A DNA stretch of 64,000 nucleotides from Arbacia lixula (lineage: Eukaryota > Echinodermata > Echinoidea > Arbacioida > Arbaciidae), in contig OZ022595.1 in NCBI GenBank assembly GCA_963669155.1, positions 5,761,642-5,825,641 of the forward strand, given 5' to 3'. Of the stretch, positions 27,901 through 39,900 are shown piece by piece (position 1 is the stretch's first letter; each line of letters opens with the position of its first letter). The notes under the pieces are model-generated. The model was not told the DNA's origin. It worked only from the letters and a program-made list of their open reading frames with translations, and did no database searches. The position numbers and the translations under genes were made by a program.

Positions 27901-30900
27901 TCTCGTATAATGAGTAAACATACTCCAGTGTAGTTTGTTTTATTTTCACACATTATTTTGCTTAAAATGACACGATGACCCTTAGGTGGACACAAGCTGA
28001 ATCACAAATCACAAGTCGTTATCATGGTTATAAGCTCATAGAGACGACGACAACTGAAGTTTTAAACAAAGTATCGTGTGAAGTTTATTATACAGAGAAT
28101 GATATCTCAAGCGAAGGACTCTCAATGGAGGGAAGGATTATAAAATAAACGCCCTATCTTATACGAGTTTACGCGGATTCTTCCAAAATGCTTCGTTTCA
28201 TTATTGGCCAGGAGATGACCGTAAGGCTAGCGTTTAAATATGTAATATCCATAAAACCAGAACAAGTCCGAAATATATATTGTGGAATGTTTTTTTTTTT
28301 TTAACTATAGGGATATATAAAAAAAAATCAACCAAAAAGTAACGCGCATCCAGCATAATTTTGTCCAGAATAGACACATATAAAACGTATACGCAGTGAT
28401 TTGCCCGATTTTACTTTGGAAAAAAAAACACACCTTACGTTATGTTATTGGTCAGTGGATGACCATTAGCGTGACAATATGTAACATTCATATACGTTTT
28501 CAAGGGTGTAAGGGATGCCGAAATCAACAGAACATGTCGAAAAGTAACATGTTGTATGGTTCTTGAAGTACAAGGATCTAAACAGTTTCAACCGAAAAGT
28601 AACACGCACACAGGATATACACGTATGCAGTCAATACGCAATATTTTGTCCGATTTCACTCAATTCTTCAAAAATACTCCGTGACATTATTGATCCGGAG
28701 ATGACCATAGGTGTGACAATATGTAACATCCATATATGTTTTGAAAAGCGGAACAAAAGCCATAAACATCAGAGCAAATTGAAAGGAAATGTGTGGTACG
28801 GTTCTTGGATTACAATGATTTTAAAAAGTTTCAACCGAAGAGGAACACGTATCCAAAATTATACGCATTTATAGAACGTACGCAGTATTTTGTCGGATTT
28901 TAGGCACGTTCTTCCAAAATGTGACATCATGTTATTGGTCAGTAGATGATTATAAGCGTGATAATATGTAACATCAATATATGTTTTGAAAGGTGGAAGG
29001 AATGCCGAAATCACTAGAACGTGTCGGAAAGTAATATGTTGTATGGTTCTTGAAGTACAAGGATCTAAACAGTTTCAACCGAAAAGTAACACGTATACAG
29101 AATATACACGTATGCAGTTAATACGCAACATTTTGTCCGATTTCACGCAATTTTTCCAAAATGCTCCGTTACATTATTGGTCAGGAGATGACCATAAGTG
29201 TGACAATACGTAACATCCATATATGTTTTGAAAAGCGGAAGATATGCCAAAAACATTAGGCTGACTTAAAAGGAAATGTGGGGTATGGTTCTTGGATTAC
29301 AAGGATTTGAAACGTTTCAACCAAAAAGTAGCGCGTATCCAGTCTATACGCGTATATAGGACGTACGCAGTATTTTGTCCGACTTTACGTGCATCCACCA
29401 AAACGTTACGCTCTATTATTGGTCAGGAGATGACCATTAGCGTGACCAAATGTCCCATTCTTATATGTTTTGAAAAGCTTGAGAGATGCCAAACACAGCA
29501 AAGTAAGTTTGAAATAAATATTTGGAAAGCTTTGTGAACTACAAGAATTGATAAAGTTTTAACCGAAAAAGAGCACAAAAAACGAACAAAAGTGTTGTAT
29601 TTTGCGGATGTCGTCGCGATATGTCGTCGTCGTCGACGTCACCCACATAGCTGTTATTGCCAAAAAAAGTCAATGGTAATGTTGCACATTTACTAGGCAA
29701 CCAAACTATACCAATCAAGTTTGATAATTGGGCATAAAAAAATGTGTGTTAACACCTTTGTTATGATGGTACCATGTATATATTCCAACCATTTTTGAAA
29801 AAAGGCTTTCCGGTAGTGACGTCACATTTGTGGTGATTTGGGGGGGGGGGGGGGGAAGCATCGGGTACACCTTGCCAGCAAAACATTTTTGTGATGTCCA
29901 GGATATATCCTTTCGACCTATGGGGTCAGTTGTTCCGGCCCTTTTCACATGAATAAATCTTCTGGGCTCCCGGACTATTTGTGTCCGTACACTGCACTTG
30001 TACGAACGGGGCTGGTGTGTCATAAGTCAGGTTGTCACATGGGCCAATAGTAGGAAGGAAAAGAGCGAGCATTTACCTAAGCTTCTTGTCTAGGCGCAGC
30101 ATCGCGAAATTTGCAGCATTTACACTAACCTCAATTTGTACTATACATGATATTGGAAACAACGTCAGAGCACTTTATAGAATGGGTGTCACAATCTCTG
30201 CAATCTGATTGGTTAATTACCCGTATTTACAGTGTAACTTTTTTTACTGGCAGCACGCGATATCAACACGATATCGCGATACCGAGAATTAATATGATCG
30301 ATACCAATGTTCCTCACGCTAATGGCGGCACCCACGAATCTCGAGAAACTCCGATAAAGTTAGATGAAGAATTGAAACAGATTTTGGACGATTCAGACGC
30401 TTTCAGTAAGTACAAATTCAACTCAAAGCATCGAATACTCATCAGGCGCATTCTCATTGCACTTAAGAAATCGCGAAGTTAGAAAAATCGCGAAGTTAGG
30501 GTGAAAGTTGCCTAGCAACCGTGCCAACAGCCGTCCGAAACATGAAACTTCGCATGAAACTTCGCAAGTCAGAGCGCGATTTTTCTAACTTCGCACCGTA
30601 ACTTCGCGTAACTTCGCGATTTTTTGCAATGAGAACACACACAGCAAAAAATCGCGAAGTTATCCACGTGACTTCCGGCGTCTGCTATGCAGTAGCGCGC
30701 GATCGAGTAGCCAGCTGATATGTTCGCTCCAGTACTACGTACATTATACAGGCTAGGCTACTGTCATATCGGATGCGGAGTGTCGTACTAGTACTGCATG
30801 TTTCTACCGTGTATTGTTTATTTATCTATGAACGTCAAAGCAAAACTGTATGGACGGCAGCTGCACTCACTAAACTAGATCAATTCGGTGATGACCGCAC

Positions 30901-33900
30901 TGCGCTACATACTCTACAACTAAGAGAAACTGATAAATATGGTCTTTAAAAGTTGGTCTGTAGTGAAGAGTCACGCTGCGTTTTCATCTTGACGCGCTTA
31001 ACGCTGTTATGCACTACATGTAGCACTAGTAGCAGTACTGGGTAGCTGCTGCTAGTACTAGCCACGGAAAATTAACAAACGTGCCGGTAACCTAACGTTA
31101 GATCTAATCGTAGTCACAGATGAACTTTGGACTAACCTTATTTGGGATGAGTCTAACAACTAATCGAGATGTTAGACTAGCATAGTCACGGAAGATGTTG
31201 AACTGTTAAAGATGTTTACACCACGGTATTGCCCTGCTCCTTCGGGAAAATACTACGTCAGATTGCTGTTTTGTACATGGCGATTGTGCATATACGCGTA
31301 CGTGCATTAAGCTAGCTTGACCGAGCGAATCAATTTTGTATATGTTTACAACAAACGTCGCGCGAAACGAATTGCATGCCGGGAATGGTCGATCGAGCGT
31401 GCTCGATTTTTCTAACTTCGCGTAACTTCGCGTAACTTCGCGATTTTTTGGTGTAATGTGAACACGATTGTAAAATTTTGCGATTTTTAACTTCGCGATT
31501 TTTTGTAATGAGAATGGCCCTATTGTCTGCATTTAAACGCTTTGCAGAGGTGAAACACATAAATTTGGAAGACATTTCGAGGAGAAATGGACAAACTCAT
31601 GACTGAATTCTACGCTGTCGCAGCACTGTGTGAGACGGTGCTGCGGTGATTTGCCCACTTACGTGCATTGCGAATACGTTCATTTGGGCACTCAATGCCA
31701 CTCTGGACATTCGCAGTAAATCTGTCTTTCCTGGTATGAATACGTCGTTTAAACGATTGTTATCAAATTAAAGCGTAATGAACTTGGTAGATCTATACAT
31801 GCAAACTCTATTTCTCCACTTGACATGGTCTATGGAGAAAATCATCTATATTTTAGCTGTGTTATTTGGACACTTCTCCACGTGAAAAGTCAATGAATTT
31901 TAGTCTTGGCAGATTTTCCAATCATTGATGATCATTGTCAATTGAAGATGAAGATGGATCTCTGCAATCTGATTGGTCAATAACCATGCATCCGGTAATT
32001 ACCGGATGCATGATTTTGTCATAACCATGCATCCGGTAATTACCGGACGCATGATTTTTCCATGCATCCGGTAAATGATGTTGCCAGAGATTTTTCCCCT
32101 TTTTTATCAGATTTTTGGGGCACATTCTATAAAACAGATGATGCACAGGTTTATTTCGTGGGTCAGTAGGATTGTGTACAAGTGGTACCTCTGAATTTTG
32201 CCCGAAACCCACTCGGCTTCGCCTCGTGGGTTCAGTCAATTCAGAGGTACCTTATGAACACAATTCCTACTGACCCACTTAAACCTGTGCATCATTTGTA
32301 TACTGAATGTCATGGCTCGCCAAGTTATCCTACAGAACTTAATACCAGGACTGCCAGCGCCAAGCTGCGCAGTACAGTTGGGTCGGTGGTAAGATCTCCA
32401 TCAGGGTCATGCGCAGCTTTCAATGTACCTCACCATAAAGCGAACCGACCCATTTTAGTGAGGTGACATACAAGAGCGCTGCAGAGGTGGCATACGGTTT
32501 GCATATTAACAGTATCCTCTTGGAAGCCTCACCTGGCATTTCAATGCAAGTTGGAATCGACTCTTTCCAGACTGGATGATAGGTTGATACACCAGGTCCG
32601 CACTGCAGTCTGGAGGCTCCTGTCAAGTTGTACCCGTCTTCACAAGAGATGCTGACGATGGATCCAAACCACGTGATGTTCGGCTCTACTGTCCCATGTG
32701 ATATTTCCAAGGGCTCACAAAAACCTGATGAGGCTGTAGACAGATTGAATGGAAATGATGAGGGAAGTTCAAAGCAAATCCAATTACATCTTGTTACATA
32801 CTGCATATAACGCACATTATGTAGTATATATTTTGAGACGTCCACTTATTGGCTCTGAACAAATTCATCGTGTCATTTTTTATGAAATAAAATATATGAA
32901 ACCACCAGTCAACACTAGCAATTAAAATTTAAAATGATAAGTAATGTAGTCGTGTATCTTTTTTTTATTGATATCATTGTGCTTTATGTAATTACTATGA
33001 TTGGATCATAGAATCTCTATTTTTTCTTTTGATGTGGCAGATAAACTTGAGTCAAATATGTATCTCAAATCCATTCTGATCCTGTTATCGATGAAAAATC
33101 CACACTTTCCACAAATATTGGGAATGTCAAAATACTCACTGGTGTAAACTCGTCTCCAAAGTTGAGTAACATTTTTTGACTGATCACACTCATCACCATT
33201 AAAAGCAAGCTCATCTAAATTGACTGAAGTCGCTGATGTACATAAGCACCTCTCTCCCCTTATCGCAGCAATTGCATCTGGGTTCTCAGATTGACAGGAT
33301 GAAACGCAATCAGAGATCGACTCAGAGGTCAATTCGTCGTTGAGCCTACCGGTTTCAAATCCATAGCATCCGATATAACCCGGCTCTAGTTGGAAAATTA
33401 GAACAAGCATTGTCATTCGTTAACTTCATAATAGATTTCCTCTTCGGTGTGGTCTCGGAAGGGCATAACATTCTTACCAGATCTTGAAGTAGGGTCAACG
33501 ATTTGGATGTGGATAAAAAGCAAATACCAAGTATAGCCAGGACCCTATTACCGACCGATATCTATTAGCGATCAGTCAATGTTTAATTTCGATTCGCGAA
33601 GTAAATTGACGCACATGTCGGAGCTGCAAAGGCTGTAGAAATGTACTTACACATTTAAAATGGTGATATTTCCCAAAAATTTAAATTCGCGAAATTTTCG
33701 TGTTTTGCACCGCGCACATAGTAAATCCAATTTGGAATGATATGTGCGCATTTTGAATCTTTCCATAGGAATGGTCGGTATTGTGCGAAAGCATTGAGTC
33801 GGCTCCATTCCGATAGGCACTATCGTGAAACCGTATGTCGGATCGACTGCGAATGTGCTCAGCATGTTTATTTGAGGTACTGTTTTTTTAATTGAGTAGG

Positions 33901-36900
33901 GCAAAGCTTCACTGGTCGGTAATAGAGTACACTGCCATACATTGTAGTTATCTAGTTTATGTTAACTTTTTCTTACAGCTTGTCGACTAAATCAGTAGAA
34001 ACGTTTGATAATGTGTTTTAACTTATGCTATCCAATTGAGGAAAAGCCTAAATATCATAGAAGGTAAAGAAATACTTACTGTGGCATTGCACCCGTAGAC
34101 CATTGTGAGATTGGCATTCTTCATAGGACACAGAGCAGTTGTCAAGGAGGTAGGTCCTTTCTCCTGGAATGAACAGACATCTCATGAACATGTTATCATT
34201 GGTGATGACTGGAATTTTCAACTTTTTTTATCGAGTACAAATGTACATGCAGATTTTCATGCAAATACTGGTCAAAATGATTGCGTTTCTATAACAAATG
34301 TTGTAAATTGTAAAATGTATTTATTTGGTCAATTTAAAAGATACATTTATGGAAATTCATTTTGTTCACATGATAAAAATATCTAACATTGAACATACAA
34401 ACTCATTTTTACAGATTAATTGACAACATCATACATACACGGTACTACAACAGTGAAATCAAACATAAATATTGCAAGTCAAACCGATGGGTTTACATAA
34501 AATGACAAATAATGACAAGTTTTACATCAAACAAACTGGTGTTATATAATACATACTATAATGCAATAATTTAATATTAATGTACAATTGAATTAAATAG
34601 TTATCGTAAAGTGAAATATTGATTAGGTCCCTTTAAAATAGTGAAATGTATTGATATACCGTTATGAATATTCCAGGTGAACTCGGAATAACTAAGGTAG
34701 TAGTATTAAAATTGCACTTAATGGGAAAATTGTCATTAAGTTTACTACATTTGATACTGTGACTAGAATGGTATAGGCTACATGAACATCATTAACGTAA
34801 TTGATAGTGATATGATCTCATTATTTTACCATGAATTATACAACACTGAACTTATCAGATTCGCTAATTTGGTGACGATAAATTGGATACCCTTAATGAT
34901 TTAAAAGTGATCAGAAGGTCACAACACAAGAACAGCAGAAGGCAGCAAACGACTATTCGTTTGCCCCCCCCCCCCCCACCAACGTCCATCTTTACCCATC
35001 CTTCAATTCACCCTTTTATTTTGCACTCATGCTGGACTATTTTGTTCACCATTGTACATACGAATTGAGTACGGAACAACAGAATCTATGTACCGTTTAG
35101 TACATTCATTGAACTTATCCTTGTTCCAGATCGCATGAAAGTATAAAAATCGTTTAGAATGTGATCTTCACTGACTAGTATTTCATTAGTCTTTTTAGCG
35201 ATTCTGCCTTCACATTCCTTCCTAAGATCCCGTCTTTCTCCAATTATTTAACTGGCCCGTTTCACAATAGCTTCTAGTTACCTGAGATCTTCCTTTCTGC
35301 AGACCCCGAACCAAACAACACAGTTAAAGACTAACACCGCATTTAGGCCGGCCCGAGACCACCTCCAGAGGTGGCCCCAAATCGGGGCCGGCCTCAGGCC
35401 GGCCCGAGGCCGGCCTTTTAGCTTGGTGTAAATGGGGTATAAGACACTTTCAACACTGGATTTGTAAAACATACTCAGAATTAGTTGATCAACATGTAGT
35501 GGTCCTAGTTTACGTAAGAAATACATGCTTCTTTGAGCTTTGGAAACAATAGACTTACATTCTTCAGCTCACGGGAGTTTGCTATCTATTGTTGTCCCGA
35601 GGTATCTGTATTTCTGAACTATTTTAATGTTTTCACCATTAATCTGAATTGGGTCATGTTGTGGGGCAGTTGTTCTTAAATAAAAAATGATTTCTTTGGT
35701 TTTGAAAGGGTTCATCAGAAGAAAATTATCATCACACTAAACTGATCCACATTTGACCGATATCCAATTTCGTTTCGTGTTATCAGTCCCAGAATTACAG
35801 TATCGTCTGCGTATTTGAATATTCTGACATTATCCCCTTCAGTCCTACATCCATTAGTGTACACAATGAACAATACAGCAGACGGAACACATCCTTGTGG
35901 GGCACCAGTATTAAGTAACATGGAATCTGGCAAACAGTTTTGGAACTTTTACTCTTTGAGTCCGATTTGAAAGAAAGTCCTTTATCCACAAAATCAGGGA
36001 AGGGGGAACATCCATCTGATGTAACCTGTCCAAAAGAACTTGGGTTTGAATAGTGTTAAAGGCAGACGAAAAATCGGCGAAGAGGGCGCATGCGTAGCAA
36101 CTCAGTTTATCGGTGTGCGCGATATCATGGGTGAGCGTAAACACCGCATTGTTGACGGATTTTCTCGGCTGATACGCGAACTGAAAATTGTCAATCAGAT
36201 TGGAGATGTGCGGGCAGATGAATTGCAATACAAGCCTCTCAAAACATTTTTTAACAATGGATATGAGCGCGACTGGACGACAATCTTGCAGGTCTGATGC
36301 AAGCTTTGTTTCAGGAACGGGGACTACGATTGCCGATTTCTAGCAGTCGGGGGATCTGCATGCATCTAAAGACATTTGAAACAGCTTGGTGTAGGGAATT
36401 GCCAGCTGAGAGGCACAACACTTGAGTAGTTTCCCATTTATTCCATCGGGGCCCATTGCCTTGTTCGGTTTGACTCTTTGGAACACTTTCGCGACATTTT
36501 CTATTCACTCGGGGAGGGGTGTCGTTGAGGTCTCTCAGTTCGGAAGACTTCGTAGAGGCACGATCAGAAAAGGCCATTGTGTCAAACCGAGCGTAGAAGT
36601 TGTTAAGTTCATTTGCGGTAGCCACGGGATCATTAGATACAAAGGCTGATGTCTGCGCTGTTGCTTAGTACCCGATAAAGAGTTATTTGATCGAAAGCAG
36701 CTGTGAAGTTTTCCCTTGTAGTTTGATTTGGCGCGCGTGATTTATTTCTTCACTAGTTTCTTCACTTCTTTTATTTTGTCATATTCCTGATTGTCAAAAG
36801 CTATTTTCTGTTGATAGAATAGTGTCTTTAGTTCTTTTCTCAGCCATGGCTTATTATTTAGGAAGCATTTTACTACATTGCTTTCTATACGCAACTGTTC

Positions 36901-39900
36901 GCAGAAGAGGACATAGCTCTGTTTACAATATCAACTCCTTCTTCTAGGTTCATCGCACTTTCAACCAATGCATTCCAGTCGGTGAGCTCTAAACAAGTTT
37001 GCAGTGATTCTGTTGAACTCTCTTCCACACTTTGACTCTTTTAGCTGTAGTTTTATTCGATTTCAGCACTGATTTCGACATGAGGTGAACGGTATGGTGA
37101 TCGGAGTTACCAATAGCAGGCCGAATGAGTGCTTTGTATGAATCTCTTATGGAACAGTAACACCTGTCAAGCACTCTGTCGCCGCGAGTTGGAGCCTGCA
37201 CACATTGCACATAGGTGGGTAGTGCATCCTCTAGTGGACAATGGTTCAATCTCCAAGTATTATCTTGGGTGCATCAGGTGACGCCGTGTCCATGGCATGG
37301 ACGACATCTACAATTTCTCGAACAGCTGTAGCAGCGTTCGCGTCTGGCGGTATGTAAACTAAACACAACCAAAAAAGTAAGTCCCCCCCTAAGAAAAATA
37401 GCATAACTTTTTATCGAAAAGGTTTTGGGCAAAATAATTAGGCAGGATTGTACCCTAACTTATTGACTAACTTATATGTGAAAATCACATTAATCCAATT
37501 ATTCATGCATGAGTGGGCACATTTTAAAGGCCAAAATGTAACTTTTCAAAAGTCACACGGGTAATTTTGGGATTCTGTCGGGTTAGGCCATTTCCTGACC
37601 TAGTCTTTCTGACCTAGTCTTTCTGACCCAGTTTTTTTGCCATTCACTCAGTACGGCCTCTGTTATTGGCTACTGTGCTAATGAATATTCAAGACTATGG
37701 TATGGCTTGTCGAACATTCGCGCCGGCGCGGCCAAAGAGGCGGCCAGGAGGCGCAATTTTTTCGAACATTCGCGCCGGCGCGCCCAAAGAGGCGGCCAGG
37801 AGGCGCATTTTTTTTTTTACACGCTAGCTCATAGACGCCAGAGCTTTTCACAGCTGAGAGAGAAATCCTTGCTCTCTGCAATCGGCCACAGCCTGCGAGA
37901 GCACGCTCATGCCGATATCAGCTGTTCCTTTGTACCATTGTATGTGGGTAATGAGTTGATATAAGGACACTAGAAAACCTATTACTGTGCACAAATGCCA
38001 TGTTGTGATAAAAAGTTGAGTAAATAGATATGTGTTTGTGTTATAATTATTTCATGTTTGCTAGGTTTTATCAGACTATTTATTATTTTTTTATCTGTCC
38101 CTCCCGACATGATGCTCTAAATCCCCTAGAACAAAATGAAATCTCCCGTCTCTTTTTCCCCAAATCTCGCTAGAGAAAAAAATATTGGAGTCATCGACTG
38201 TTTGATAGGGGTGCATAATAAATTTCTACCAAAAATATTCCTTATTCAATCATTCAATAACATTTTCATGAGATGATGTATTCTTCAATAATACAAGAAG
38301 GATAAACAAACTCACTTTTATCTTATTGTCCCACAAAAATCCAGTGTTTTTTACATTATATTTTCTTTCTGAGAGCACCGTCCCCTTTTTCTGTAGTGGA
38401 GCAGTCCGGCGCCGGCAATTCCCGCGTGGACTAAGCCACGTGACTCCGAGAGTGTAATCAGAGAGCGGTTGCGAATGGGATGTCAATGAGAACGCGCTAT
38501 AGAGCGCTTGCTGATATTAGAAACAACTGATAGTCTTACGTTCCTAGACACAATGAATATTTATACTCCGAGAATTTTGATAAGGCATGATCCAAAAGAA
38601 GCGCAAGTATCGCAATAAGATAACCAACAAATAAAGAAAAATGTTTGATTTTATCACGGAAGCAAGATTTTGTTAGCATTGGTAGCATTGGTAGTCAAGA
38701 GATAAGAGCATGTTTATAACAAGAGGAGAACAAAAAGTTTTAGAGTGTAGACTATCAACGTCCTACGAGTGACCTTCGTAGTCTGGACGCTACACTATGC
38801 ATCAACACATTCTTTTGCAAAATGTAAACATTGCAGGCTTGTCTTGGGGGAAGTTCTCAAACTATTAAGTATTATGACCTTCCAGACAGGCATGTGATGT
38901 CTACATTTTGCAAAGGAATGCGAATGTGATGTTAAGTATTCATTTTTCGCCATGTTATTTCAGGGAGTGTTCTTACACCTCAAACTTTGATGGTATTTTT
39001 GCCATGATGAACGACACTTACCTCAAGTAAAGAAAAGTTGTGGTTTTCTTGAAACAATTTACAGGAATTTAGTTACTACATTGATATAAATCATTGCCCT
39101 CTGAGGAGTACAGTTTCAGAACATGCATCATGGAGGGAAAAAAAGGTCCATAGAAACAGATGTGTTGGAAGTGAAAAAGAAAAAAGCGTGATTATTTTTG
39201 TTTGTTTCTTTCTTTACATAGTTATTGTGGATTTTTTTGTTCATCATTTGGGGTTCAGGGAACTAGAAAGATGAAGAAAGGAAGAATGAAACACCTGCTG
39301 AGCAGGCTCTCTTTATTATACAAGATATACATATATACATATCATCAAAAGGGGGTAAACTGTGACAAGTTGCTTGCAGAACCTGTGGAAGAAAGCAACT
39401 CGAGAATAAAAGAGGACAGCAGCCATTCTCTCTGCACAATTACAGCCACAACACGATCACAGCAAAACGAGTGTTTGGGACTGGGTCTGCGATGAAATTT
39501 GAAGTGTTGAGAACACACCTGATTTAAACTGCAAAGAAAAAAAAAACTGTTTAGAGGTATACTGATGAAAGCTACACGATAACTAAAACAGTGCTGGTCA
39601 GGATTGTGAACCAAATTAGAACTGAAATGCGACTGAAAAGGATGCAAAGCAAAAAAACCTCGGATCTATGTCTACCTATACAGTGTATTATCGTATTGTT
39701 CGCGCTACAGCCCAGTCTTACACACACGTAATGCGTTCACGGCGAGCAAAAACAAATGGCAGTCACACCTCAGTCATCACACAACAGTCATATACCAAGC
39801 ATTCTAAACCAGCCCGAAACTCACCAAAAACTCAACAAAATGCCACATCCAGCTGTCAGAAACGTCACAATATATCCACACACGGAAAAAATTGCAGTCA

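Larger units (their letters stand above)
23235..29977. mobile_element. Large foldback-type element, 6.7 kb
   Basis: The two ends are long inverted repeats. The left begins TAGTCCGGGAGCCC and the right ends with its complement. Matching inverted sequence continues inward through AAGGGCCGGAACAACTGACC, GACGTCGACGACGACGAC and then arrays of about 244-bp units. The arms are at least 1.8 kb. The centre (about 25.8-27.6 kb) is bounded by a second inverted match (CTGGCGATGGA near 25807, complement near 27565). No transposase was recognised, so it is probably non-autonomous. Its structure matches foldback elements and recalls the TU elements of sea urchins, known for long inverted repeats built from tandem units. 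The target duplication is unclear; both ends carry TA. Confidence 0.85.

Noticed and set aside
30147-30482. 111-codon plus frame with a Met start
   Set aside because: Its end runs into the inverted repeat of the CGCGAAGTTA element and no domain is recognised.
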